This document shows positions 35,777-43,775 of a stretch of 64,000 bases of DNA, in pieces (the first letter of the stretch is position 1; every line of letters begins with the position of its first letter). Origin of the DNA: Streptomyces sp. SKN60 (GTDB lineage Bacteria > Actinomycetota > Actinomycetes > Streptomycetales > Streptomycetaceae); contig NZ_JAHTMW010000001.1 in the NCBI RefSeq assembly GCF_026236535.1, forward strand, positions 558,001 to 622,000, in the 5' to 3' direction. Both the position numbers and the translations under genes were made by a program. The notes below the pieces were generated by a model. The model saw only the letters and a list, made by a program, of their open reading frames with translations, was not told the origin of the DNA and searched no databases.

Positions 35777-35855
35777 GGCACGGTTCCTCTCGTGGGCGGG
35801 ACGCTGGGACAGGAGCGGCGGGGGCGGGCCGGCTCGTCGGGCCCGCCCCGCCCGG

Positions 35856-36806
35856 TCACCGAACGGCGGCCGTCGCGGCCTCGGCCTGGTCCCCGGACCG
35901 GGCCGCGGTCTCGGCCACGGCTTCCGCCTCGGCCAGGATCTCGGTGAGCCGGGCTCCGAACCGTACGTCGCAGGGGTGGGGGCGGCCGGTGCGGACGGCC
36001 TCCAGGAGGCCGTCGACGGCCGCGCCGAACGCGTCGAGGGCGCCGTCCCAGTGCGGCATGACGGCCTTGCCCCGCTCGCCGTAGAGGGAGAGCGCGGCCT
36101 CGGCGGAGGCCGCCGGGGCGCTGAGCGTGAGGGTGGCGGTGCTGCTCGCGCCGGAGGCGTGGCGCAGGGTCAGATGGCGGGTGTCCGCCCGGCCCTCGGT
36201 GCAGCTGATGGAGGTGACGTCGCCGAGGATCGGCAGGAAGACGGAGAGGACGTGCGGGCCGACGTCCCACAGACCGCCCTTGTCGCGCCGCCAGGGCGAG
36301 GCGGCGTAGACGCTGTCGGCGTCGGGCGAGAACAGCGCTCCCAGCCAGTGCGCCTCGCCGAGGAACCATCCGCCGGCGGCGACCTGTTCGTCTATCCAGC
36401 GCGCGGTGGGCGGCGCGAAGCGGAGGGTGCAGAACACGACGGAGGCCACGCCAGCGCCCGTGACGGCGTCCGCGAGCTCGCGCGCCGTCGCCGCCGAGGT
36501 CGTCACCGGCTTGTCGAGGATGACATGGCAGCCCGCCGCGGCGGCCCGCGCGGCCAGCGGGGCCTGGACGTCCGGCGGCAGCGCCAGCGCGACCGCGTCG
36601 CTCGCCTCGAACAGCGCGTCCACGTCCTCGTACGCCTTCGTCCCGCACGCGGCGGCGAGCGCGGCCGCGGCCTCCGGCCGTCTGCCCCACACCCCGCTGA
36701 ACTCCACGTCGGGATGCGCCGCGAGCGCGGGGGCGTGGGTGCGCTCGGCCCAGGGGCCGGTGCCGAGGAGTCCGATGCGGGTCTTAGTGCCAGCGAGATT
36801 CGTCAT
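35856..36806 (-). CDS. Gfo/Idh/MocA-family oxidoreductase
   Basis: A 316-residue NAD(P)-dependent oxidoreductase. ATG 36806 begins MTNLAGTKTRIGLLGTGPWA, placing the Rossmann GLLGTGPWAERTH at the N-terminus. The catalytic EKP-type motif appears as HVILDKPVTTSAATARELAD, and WDVGPHVLSVFLPILG matches the usual DxGxH segment. The family acts on sugars, inositols and related alcohols. No sugar pathway genes are adjacent. It is divergent from the vWA gene across 312 bases. Confidence 0.88.
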   Translation of the reverse strand: MTNLAGTKTRIGLLGTGPWAERTHAPALAAHPDVEFSGVWGRRPEAAAALAAACGTKAYEDVDALFEASDAVALALPPDVQAPLAARAAAAGCHVILDKPVTTSAATARELADAVTGAGVASVVFCTLRFAPPTARWIDEQVAAGGWFLGEAHWLGALFSPDADSVYAASPWRRDKGGLWDVGPHVLSVFLPILGDVTSISCTEGRADTRHLTLRHASGASSTATLTLSAPAASAEAALSLYGERGKAVMPHWDGALDAFGAAVDGLLEAVRTGRPHPCDVRFGARLTEILAEAEAVAETAARSGDQAEAATAAVR

Positions 36807-37118
36807 GCCCACAGTCTGCCGGGCCCCGCACCCCCAGCGGCTCCGGGATCCCCCCGATCCGCCCCGGGCCCGCCCCGGAGCGCACGCCCGGGGCGCGCGG
36901 CCAGGGCACGCGGCCGGCACACGCGGCGCAGCCCGGTCGCATCCCAGAGCCGCGGGAAACCGGCTGGACCCCCTCCCCACCCCCGGTGTTAGCTTTTCCG
37001 CGCCGGCCGCGGGACTCCGGTGCGACTTCCGGGACCTGCCTCTGAAGCAACGTATTCGCTGTTCGCGCCCCCATTCCCCGGCCGGCAACCTGCGCGGGAG
37101 GGGACAAGGAGGGGGACC
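36807..37118. other. Divergent intergenic region, no gene seen
   Basis: 312 bases between the Gfo/Idh and vWA starts. The left part is extremely GC-rich with short alternating gcccgggg/gcgcgg strings; the right part (from about 36985) is milder and contains CTTTTCCGC and the AAGGAGGGGG ribosome site of the downstream gene. No promoter or operator was identified with confidence. Confidence 0.3.
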
Positions 37119-38519
37119 ATGTCCGATCTGATCGCCGCCGAGGACGTCCTGCTCTTCGTCAACGCGGCCGTCACGGCGACGGGCCAGCGCGAGTTCCGCT
37201 CCTCCGCCGCGGAACAGCGGCTCTCCCTCGGCTTCGTCCACGAGTACGTGCGCGTCAACTACCGCCCGTTGTACGCCGCCGCGCTCGCCCTCGACATCAA
37301 CGACCACAACGCCGCCCTGATCGTGGAGCAGTTGCTGCGCAGTCCGCGCGAGGCGGGCCCGGAGGAAGGGCGGCTGATCGCCGCGCGGCTCACCCGGCTG
37401 CCGCCGCAGCGGGTCTACCGCCTGTTCGGGGCGCTGCGGGCCGCCGGGGTCAACAACCGGCGCACCCGGGCGGTCGTGCGCGACTGGCTGGCGGCCCGCC
37501 CCGACCTCGCGCACGACGCGGTGAAGTACCGCTCGGGGCTCAAGGCCGCCGCCCGGCACGCCCACTGGTCCTTCGCCGACGCCCCGGAGACCGGCGACTT
37601 CCTCTTCGCGCCCGGGCGGCGCGCCCGCTATGCGCACCCGGGCCTGGAGGCCTTCCGCCGGGCCCGGTACGAGCAGGGGGCGCTGTACGAGCTGCCGTTC
37701 ACCGTTGCCGAGGGCTTCGCGGCCAAGCACGGAATCGCCCGCGAGGTCTTCCTGGAGCGGATCGCGCCCCGGATGACCCGCCTCGAGCGGCTGCGCACCC
37801 GCCCGGCCGCCGCCGATCTGGGCGTGATGCCGCTGACCCGGCTCGCGCTGTACGTGCTGTCGCTCCCCTTCGGGGAGCGTGCGGCGCGGCGGGCCGAGCT
37901 GACCGGGGCGCTGCGGGCGGCGGCGCGCCGCGTCGCGGGGCCGTACGCGGGGAGCTGGGGCCGGGTGGCGGCCGTCCTCGACGACAGCTGGTCGGCCTCG
38001 GGGTCGGCGGTGAAGCGGCGCCGGCCGCTGGCGGTCGCGCTGGGCTGCCACTTCCTCCTGGAGGCGCTGGCCGCGCCGGGCGCGTACACGGCCCACTGGA
38101 CCTCGGGCGGCCGTGATCCACTGCTGGTCCGCCCGTGGGGACCGACCCCGCTCGGTGCGCGGATCCTGGACGCCCTGGAGGCGGAGCCGGAGCGGCTGGT
38201 GATCGTCTCGGACGGGTGGGACAACGCGCCGCCCGGGCTCGCGGGCGAGGTGCTGCGGGTGTGGCGGGAGCGGCTGGATCCGGGACATCGGACGTATGCC
38301 GTGCATCTGAACCCCGTATACGACGCCGATGTCTTCGATGTGCGGCGGCTGGCGCCCGGGGTGCCGACGGCCGGCATCCGGGACGCGGAGGACCTGCCGG
38401 CGCTTGTGGAGGTCGCGCGGTTCGCGGAGGGCCGGGAGGGTCTGGCCGCGCTGCGGGCGTATCTGGACCGGCGGGTGGAGCTGTTCCTGGCGGAGCGCTC
38501 CGGGGAGGCGGGGGCATGA
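37119..38519 (+). CDS. vWA-domain protein with helical-repeat N-terminus (TROVE-like layout)
   Basis: A 466-residue protein; ATG 37119 follows AAGGAGGGGG. Residues 1-290 are helical, with repeated hydrophobic/Arg patterns (YRLFGALRAAGVNNRRTRAV, LAHDAVKYRSGLKAAARHAH). The C-terminal half is a von Willebrand A domain with an apparently intact metal site: LDDSWSASGS (DxSxS), HWTSGG and IVSDGWDN. The order of helical repeats then vWA resembles Ro60/TROVE proteins that bind small RNAs, but the similarity is architectural only. It overlaps the next gene by ATGA, so the two products probably act together. Function unknown. Confidence 0.65.
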   Translation: MSDLIAAEDVLLFVNAAVTATGQREFRSSAAEQRLSLGFVHEYVRVNYRPLYAAALALDINDHNAALIVEQLLRSPREAGPEEGRLIAARLTRLPPQRVYRLFGALRAAGVNNRRTRAVVRDWLAARPDLAHDAVKYRSGLKAAARHAHWSFADAPETGDFLFAPGRRARYAHPGLEAFRRARYEQGALYELPFTVAEGFAAKHGIAREVFLERIAPRMTRLERLRTRPAAADLGVMPLTRLALYVLSLPFGERAARRAELTGALRAAARRVAGPYAGSWGRVAAVLDDSWSASGSAVKRRRPLAVALGCHFLLEALAAPGAYTAHWTSGGRDPLLVRPWGPTPLGARILDALEAEPERLVIVSDGWDNAPPGLAGEVLRVWRERLDPGHRTYAVHLNPVYDADVFDVRRLAPGVPTAGIRDAEDLPALVEVARFAEGREGLAALRAYLDRRVELFLAERSGEAGA

Positions 38520-39652
38520 CACGGATCGATCTGTCGGGGCTCGACGTGCGACCCGCGCAGGTGTGGGGCGGGGTGCGGCTGGTGCCGCTGGTACGGGACG
38601 AGCCGGTCACCGGTCTGCGGCTGCACCGGGAGGTGTACGACGCCCATCCGTACGACGACACCGTGGAGGTCGGCGACGGCACCGCGTACACCTCGTACAT
38701 CCCGCACGGCTTCGTCGCCGACTGGTCGGGTACGGGCGGCGAGTCCGCCGCCTATGGGACGGGGCTCGGCGAGGAGCGGCCGGTCGCGGTCCCGGTGCGG
38801 CGGCTCGCCCGGGGCCGGCGCGGCGAGTCGCGGCTCCGGTTCCTCCCGCTGCACCTCGCCCTGGAAGGGTATCTGGCGCTCCACTTCGGCGGGCCGTCGG
38901 TGGTGTGGGACGAGTGGTCCCGGGACGCGGTGCGGCGCGGGCTGTCGCCGCGCGCGGAGGCGGCCTACGCGGGATGGCAGGTGCCGGGGCTCGCGGAGGC
39001 GCTGCGGGTGTTCGAGATCCATCCGGGGCAGTGCGGAGTGCTCCTTTACGTGGCCGACGCGCTGGCCGCCGCCTTCGTGGTGCCGCACCCGGACGACTAC
39101 CGGCTGCTGCATCCGACGCTGGTGGAGGACCTCTTCGGGGAGCTGGTGCACCAGTACGCGCACTATGGGGCAGCCGTACCCGAGTTCCGGGCGTCCGTGG
39201 AGAGCGGCGCTATCCATTCCCTCGCCGATCTGCGCCGGGCGGCGCGGGCGCAGGAGCGGGTGTGGGCGGAGGCGCACGACGGCCTGATGGCGCGGGACCT
39301 GCTGACGACCTCGTACGCCTTCGAGCGGGTCCGTACGATGGGCGGCTTCCGGCTCCACCGCTTCCTGCCGCCGTTCCTGCGCTCGGGCCAGGAGCAGCAC
39401 ATCGGCGAGCTGATCTGCGACCACCGGGGGCGGACCCTCTATCTGAAGACCTTCCGGCTGTCCGACGCCCAGATCCGCCGGGGCTACCTGCTGCGGCGGC
39501 TCGCGGACTGCGACTGGCACCTGGAGCGTACGGCCGAGGCGCTCGGCACCTCGTACGCCGAGCTGGTGGCGCGGATCCGGCGGGCCGGATTCGGCGGACT
39601 CCTGAACGCGCACGTCGTCGCACGGCGGGGGCGGGAAAAGGAGGAAGGCTGA
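38516..39652 (+). CDS. ARPP-like domain protein with C-terminal Fis-like HTH
   Basis: A 378-residue protein translationally coupled to the vWA gene. The middle contains FEIHPGQCGVLLYVADALAA followed by FVVPHPDDYRLLHPTL, which resembles the C-terminal half of ARPP-1 type domains. I hold this loosely. The C-terminal segment AQIRRGYLLRRLADCDWHLE followed by TAEALGTSYAELVARIRRAG looks like a Fis-type helix-turn-helix. No signal or membrane segments. The gene ends immediately before a GlnR box and glnII. Role unknown; probably a partner of the vWA protein. Confidence 0.55.
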   Translation: MTRIDLSGLDVRPAQVWGGVRLVPLVRDEPVTGLRLHREVYDAHPYDDTVEVGDGTAYTSYIPHGFVADWSGTGGESAAYGTGLGEERPVAVPVRRLARGRRGESRLRFLPLHLALEGYLALHFGGPSVVWDEWSRDAVRRGLSPRAEAAYAGWQVPGLAEALRVFEIHPGQCGVLLYVADALAAAFVVPHPDDYRLLHPTLVEDLFGELVHQYAHYGAAVPEFRASVESGAIHSLADLRRAARAQERVWAEAHDGLMARDLLTTSYAFERVRTMGGFRLHRFLPPFLRSGQEQHIGELICDHRGRTLYLKTFRLSDAQIRRGYLLRRLADCDWHLERTAEALGTSYAELVARIRRAGFGGLLNAHVVARRGREKEEG

Positions 39653-39690
39653 GTAACACGGGGTTCACAAACGGGCAACCGACGGGAAAT
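39653..39690 (+). promoter_or_regulatory. GlnR box upstream of glnII
   Basis: GTAAC (39653-39657), TTCAC (39664-39668), GCAAC (39675-39679) and GAAAT (39686-39690) have the exact 6-nt spacings of the double GlnR site. The second element is degenerate. The box starts at the first base after the stop codon of the preceding gene and lies 118 nt before glnII. Confidence 0.8.
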
Positions 39691-39807
39691 CCGGTGTTGC
39701 GAAGCTGCGGACGACGCAGACACCGCCACCGCAGCTCTCGCAATGTCGCGAGCCGCCGCCGCAGCGCGGAGCACCAGCACCCGCAGCACGCCAAAGGATG
39801 AGGCCCC

Positions 39808-40839
39808 GTGACCTTCAAGGCTGAGTACATCTGGATCGACGGCACCGAGCCGACCGCCAAGCTCCGTTCCAAGACGAAGATCATCCCCGGTGAGGTCCTT
39901 CCGCTGGAGGAGCTGCCGATCTGGGGCTTCGACGGTTCGAGCACGAACCAGGCCAAGGGTCACGCCTCGGACCGGGTGCTCAAGCCGGTCTTCTCCTGCC
40001 CGGACCCGATCCGCGGCGGCGACGACATCCTGGTGATGTGCGAGGTCCTGAACACGGACATGACGCCGCACGAGTCGAACACCCGGGCCGCGCTGGCCGA
40101 GGTGTACGCGAAGTACGCCGCTCAGGAGCCGATCTTCGGCATCGAGCAGGAGTACACCTTCTTCGACGGCGAGCGTCCGCTCGGCTTCCCGGTCGGCGGC
40201 TTCCCGGCCCCGCAGGGCGGCTACTACTGCGGTGTCGGCGCGGACGAGATCTTCGGTCGTGACGTCGTCGAGGCGCACCTGGAGAACTGTCTGAAGGCGG
40301 GTCTGGGCATCTCCGGCATCAACGCCGAGGTCATGCCGGGCCAGTGGGAGTTCCAGGTCGGTCCGCTGGCGCCGCTCGAGGTCGCCGACCAGCTGTGGGT
40401 GGCCCGCTGGCTGCTCTACCGCACGGCCGAGGACTTCAACGTCTCCGCGACGCTGGACCCGAAGCCGGTGAAGGGCGACTGGAACGGCGCCGGCGCGCAC
40501 ACCAACTTCTCCACGAAGGCGATGCGCGAGGGCTACGACGCGATCATCACCGCGTGCGAGGCGCTGGGCGAGGGCTCGAAGCCGCTCGACCACGTCAAGA
40601 ACTACGGCGCGGGCATCGACGACCGTCTGACCGGCCTGCACGAGACCGCCCCGTGGGACCAGTACTCCTACGGCGTTTCCGACCGCGGCGCCTCGGTCCG
40701 CATCCCGTGGCAGGTCGAGCAGGACCAGAAGGGCTACATCGAGGACCGCCGTCCGAACGCGAACGTGGACCCGTACACGGTGACCCGCCTCCTGGTGGAC
40801 ACCTGCTGCGCGGCCCTGGAGAAGGCCGGCCAGGTCTGA
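39808..40839 (+). CDS. glnII: Glutamine synthetase, type II (eukaryotic-like)
   Basis: A 343-residue GSII, the short eukaryotic-type glutamine synthetase typical of streptomycetes and root nodule bacteria. GTG at 39808 follows AAAGGATGAGG. Motifs: LPIWGFDGSSTNQA, FGIEQEYTFF (metal ligands), EVMPGQWEFQVGP, WNGAGAHTNFSTKAM and DRGASVRIP with EDRRPNANVDPY. It is not adenylylated in known cases and is controlled by transcription; a GlnR box lies directly upstream. It stands about 8 kb from glnA, with a CDPS cassette and other genes between. Confidence 0.96.
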   Translation: MTFKAEYIWIDGTEPTAKLRSKTKIIPGEVLPLEELPIWGFDGSSTNQAKGHASDRVLKPVFSCPDPIRGGDDILVMCEVLNTDMTPHESNTRAALAEVYAKYAAQEPIFGIEQEYTFFDGERPLGFPVGGFPAPQGGYYCGVGADEIFGRDVVEAHLENCLKAGLGISGINAEVMPGQWEFQVGPLAPLEVADQLWVARWLLYRTAEDFNVSATLDPKPVKGDWNGAGAHTNFSTKAMREGYDAIITACEALGEGSKPLDHVKNYGAGIDDRLTGLHETAPWDQYSYGVSDRGASVRIPWQVEQDQKGYIEDRRPNANVDPYTVTRLLVDTCCAALEKAGQV

Positions 40840-40871
40840 GACCGGGCCTGAGGCCGGGCCTGAGGCCGGGC
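40836..40871. repeat. Three 12-bp tandem repeats at the glnII stop
   Basis: ctgagaccgggc, ctgaggccgggc, ctgaggccgggc in tandem from 40836 to 40871, followed by a decayed fourth. The first unit contains the glnII TGA (40837-40839). Confidence 0.9.
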
Positions 40872-40889
40872 CTGGCCCGAGCAGCATCT

Positions 40890-40929
40890 GAGAGGGGCGC
40901 CCCCCGTTTCGTACGGGGGCGCCCCTCTC
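40890..40929 (+). terminator. Terminator after glnII
   Basis: A 17-bp hairpin with a single bulged C (40890-40907 with 40913-40929), loop TTTCGT region. Strong GC stem, 50 nt after the stop. Confidence 0.85.
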
Positions 40930-41021
40930 GGCATGTGGGAAGTCGGCATGTGGGAAGGACGACAAGGGGTTTGGCATGCCGGGGGCTGCCCACCGCACTT
41001 CCCTGCTGGTTTAATAGGGAT

Positions 41022-41144
41022 ATGGAGAGGACGCAGAACGACACCGCGACAGGTCGCCACGACCTCGAGCCGTTCTGGCCTTCCCGCCAGCACCACGACT
41101 TCGACCGGTGCTGTCGGCGCGTGAGGAACGCGTCGGCCCTCTAA
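41022..41144 (+). CDS. Possible 40-residue small protein
   Basis: ATG 41022 opens a 40-codon frame to TAA 41142-41144, one of few TAA stops here. The product has an acidic-polar N-terminus, an aromatic LEPFWPSRQHHDFDRCC centre and a basic C-terminus RRVRNASAL. The ribosome site (ATAGGGAT) is weak. The His/Cys cluster (HHDFDRCC) could bind metal. It precedes an orphan winged-helix regulator by 110 nt. The region 40930-41254 holds nothing else I can support. Real coding status is uncertain. Confidence 0.4.
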   Translation: MERTQNDTATGRHDLEPFWPSRQHHDFDRCCRRVRNASAL

Positions 41145-41254
41145 AGCCCGACCGGAGCCGTCTCCGGTCCCACGGCCTTCGGCCGCCGCGCATGACGTTC
41201 GACGTACGACGCCTTCCGTCCGTCCGTGACTCGCGCGAAATGAGCTGAGCTCCC

Positions 41255-41824
41255 ATGGCCCACCTGGCCCACACCCGTACCACCGCCACCGCCGCCGCCA
41301 CCGCAACTGCCACCGCCGCTCCCCTGGCCCCGCCGCGCCCGCGGCTGCGCGCCGTGGCGCCCGACGAGGTCGCCGGGCTCGCCCGGGTGGCCAACTTCCT
41401 GCCGCCGGGCGCCACGCTGCTGCCGGCGCCCCCGAACGCCCTGCCCACGCTGCCCGGGCGCCCGCCGATGGTCGGTTATCTGGTGCTGCTGCCGGCCGAC
41501 CAGCAGACGGCGGCCTCCGATTCCGCGTCGGCGCCGGCGACGCCCGGTCCGGTGGTCATCGACGGCGTGCAGCGGATCGCCCGCGTCGACGGGCGGGCAC
41601 TCGACCTGACGTATCTGGAGTTCGAACTCCTCGCCCATCTCGTCGCCCACCCGCACCGGGTGCACACCCGCGACCAGTTGGTCACCACGGTGTGGGGGTA
41701 CGGGCACGTGGGCGACGGCCGGACCGTCGACGTGCACGTGGCCCGGCTGCGCCGCAAGCTGGGCGCCGAGCACCGCCGCACGATCCAGACCGTGCGGCGG
41801 GTCGGCTACAAGTACACCCCCTGA
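41255..41824 (+). CDS. Orphan OmpR-type winged-helix DNA-binding protein
   Basis: A 189-residue protein starting at ATG 41255. The N-terminal 90 residues are Ala/Thr/Pro-rich and contain no receiver domain. Residues about 100-189 form an OmpR/PhoB winged helix: LDLTYLEFELLAHLVAHPHR, VHTRDQLVTTVWGYGHVGDG, RTVDVHVARLRRKLGAEHRR and the terminal TVRRVGYKYTP. It is therefore a response-regulator output domain without its phosphoacceptor, and no sensor kinase is adjacent. It converges on the PepSY gene with 11 nt between stops. Targets unknown. Confidence 0.87.
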   Translation: MAHLAHTRTTATAAATATATAAPLAPPRPRLRAVAPDEVAGLARVANFLPPGATLLPAPPNALPTLPGRPPMVGYLVLLPADQQTAASDSASAPATPGPVVIDGVQRIARVDGRALDLTYLEFELLAHLVAHPHRVHTRDQLVTTVWGYGHVGDGRTVDVHVARLRRKLGAEHRRTIQTVRRVGYKYTP

Positions 41825-41835
41825 TCAGGCGGATT

Positions 41836-43326
41836 TCAGCCGGTTTGCCGCGACCTCGCCCGCGAGATCCCTCCGAGGGCGAGGTCGACGGCCAGGAAGG
41901 CCACCAGGCTGAGGCCGAGCAGCGGCACGAACCAGCCCACGAGCGCCGTCGCCGCGAGCAGCGGAAGCAGCACCGTCGGCGGGACCTTGCGCCAGGCGCC
42001 CCTGGCCACCGGGCGGCCCGGGCGGCGCAGCCACCACATGCGGTAGCCCCAGACGATCAGCAGGATCAGGGCGAGCGCGAGGGCGGCGAGCGCCAGCTGG
42101 TTGAACAGGCCGAGGTACAGGCCCATATGGGCGTCGATGCCGATCCTCGTGAGCTTCGCGAGCAGCGGGTAGTCCGCGAAGCGGAGCTCGTCCAGGACGG
42201 CGCCGTCGGCGGGGTTCACGGCGACCGAGTCCAGCTCCGCCGGGAACTGCTTGTCGGTCTCCTTCACGACGTAACCGCTGCCGTCGGCGGGCAGCACGAC
42301 CGCGATCGACGGGCTGTCGATGCCGGCGGCGCGGGCCGCCGCGACCGCCTTGTCGATGCCGATGTCCGTGCCGGGGGCCGCGGGTGCGGGCGACTCGTGG
42401 TGGCCGGCGCCGTGGCCCGCGTGCTCCCCACCCGTCGTACCTGCGCCCGTACCGGCGGCCGTATCGGCGGCCGGGCCGGGGGTGACGGTCGCGGAGAGCT
42501 TCGGGGTCGCACCGCCGAGGCGGTCCTGTACGCCGCCGATGTTCTCGCCCGCGTACCGCGACCAGGTCAGCCCGGTCGCCGACAGCGCCACGAGACCGAC
42601 CGCCGCCCACAGGCCGACCGTTCCGTGCCAGGAGAGGGTACGGCGACGGGACTTCGCCCCGCCCTCGGGCAGGAACAGCGCACGCCGGTTCCTGCGCCGC
42701 CGCCCCACCCAGAGCAGCACGCCGCCGAGTGCGACCACCCACAGCCAACTGGCGGCCAGCTCGCTGTAGTTGCGCCCCAGCTCACCGAGGTGCAGGTCCA
42801 CGTGCAGACCCGAGATCCAGGTGCGCAGCGGCAGCGCGCCGGAGCTTCCGTAACTGGGCAGTTCCCCGCGTATCGCGGCGGTGTACGGGTCCACGAAGAC
42901 GGCCGTCGAGGTGCCCTCGGGCGCCTCCGGGTCGGCCATCAACACCCGCGTGGTGGCGCCGGGTTCGACCCCCGGCCAGACGGCGGTCACCGCGCCGTCG
43001 GGGCGGGCGGCGCGGGCCGCCGCGACCTGCCGTTCGAGAGGGAGTGCGGTGGCCTCGCCGGCGGGAACCGGGACTTCCAGCTCGTGCGCGTACAGGACCT
43101 TCTCCGCCGGTACGGAGAGCGCGTAGAGCAGTCCGCTGACGGCGGCCAGGAGCAGGAACGGGGCCACGAGCACCCCCGCGAAGAAGTGCATCCGCAGCAC
43201 GAGCGGGCGGAGTGCGGCCCAGCCGCGGGGGCGGGTGGGGGTGTTGCTTGGGGGCGTTTCCGGGGCCGCCGGGTCGGTGGGTTCGGTCGGTTCCGTACGG
43301 CGTCGTGCGAGGTCGTCGAGAGTCAT
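41836..43326 (-). CDS. PepSY-domain membrane protein (PepSY_TM type)
   Basis: A 496-residue membrane protein; ATG 43326 starts MTLDDLARRRTEP. The first helix carries the characteristic PLVLRMHFFAGVLVAPFLLLA, a second segment has WISGLHVDLHLGELGRNY and WLWVVALGGVLLWVG, a third LSWHGTVGLWAAVGLVALSA, and a fourth pair lies near the end, after the repeated HMGLYLGLFNQLAL. Two PepSY-like extracytoplasmic portions lie between, and a His-rich GGEHAGHGAGHH insert is present. Paired intramembrane His residues suggest heme or iron/copper handling, as in PepSY_TM reductase-like proteins. The upstream membrane gene is 449 nt away. Confidence 0.85.
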   Translation of the reverse strand: MTLDDLARRRTEPTEPTDPAAPETPPSNTPTRPRGWAALRPLVLRMHFFAGVLVAPFLLLAAVSGLLYALSVPAEKVLYAHELEVPVPAGEATALPLERQVAAARAARPDGAVTAVWPGVEPGATTRVLMADPEAPEGTSTAVFVDPYTAAIRGELPSYGSSGALPLRTWISGLHVDLHLGELGRNYSELAASWLWVVALGGVLLWVGRRRRNRRALFLPEGGAKSRRRTLSWHGTVGLWAAVGLVALSATGLTWSRYAGENIGGVQDRLGGATPKLSATVTPGPAADTAAGTGAGTTGGEHAGHGAGHHESPAPAAPGTDIGIDKAVAAARAAGIDSPSIAVVLPADGSGYVVKETDKQFPAELDSVAVNPADGAVLDELRFADYPLLAKLTRIGIDAHMGLYLGLFNQLALAALALALILLIVWGYRMWWLRRPGRPVARGAWRKVPPTVLLPLLAATALVGWFVPLLGLSLVAFLAVDLALGGISRARSRQTG

Positions 43327-43775
43327 GACGGTTCCTAGGGGTCGTCGACCTGGGGTACGCGGGGTGCGGATGCGCGGGTGCATGGCCGTTGCGGCGAGCC
43401 CGAGCGGGCTGCTCGCGCTCGCCCTGCGGCCTCCGCCGTCCGGCGTCAGGCGCCTGGCGGGCACGGCCGGCGGCGCGCGCGCCGTGGCACGGCCGCCGGC
43501 ACGCGACGCTGCCGAGCGGGAGCCGACGCGCGTCGGCCCTCGGGCACCTGCCGTCCGGCCTCTGCCGTCCGGCTTTCGCCGAAAAGCAGTCGCCCTGAGG
43601 CTCCACCGTCAGGCATGCGCCACCCGGCGCTCGCCGCCAGGCGTTCACCGGCAGGCATCCGCCGCCGCGCCGGCGCCGTACAGCATCGGGCGTTCGGCGT
43701 CACTTGGCATCCAGCACCCTGCGTACGACACAGGTCGTGTGTCGACAAGGGAGAAGCGACCCCCGGTCGGTCACG
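43327..43775. other. Gene-free region with degenerate short repeats
   Basis: 449 bases without a credible gene. From about 43430 to 43720 variants of gccgtccggc, ccgtcaggc, cgccaggcg and ccggcaggc recur irregularly. This gives repetitive translations in several frames (RRPSG, MPAGE, MPDGG), a sign of an old decayed tandem repeat rather than coding sequence. The promoter of the PepSY gene must lie near 43330-43400 but was not identified. Confidence 0.5.
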
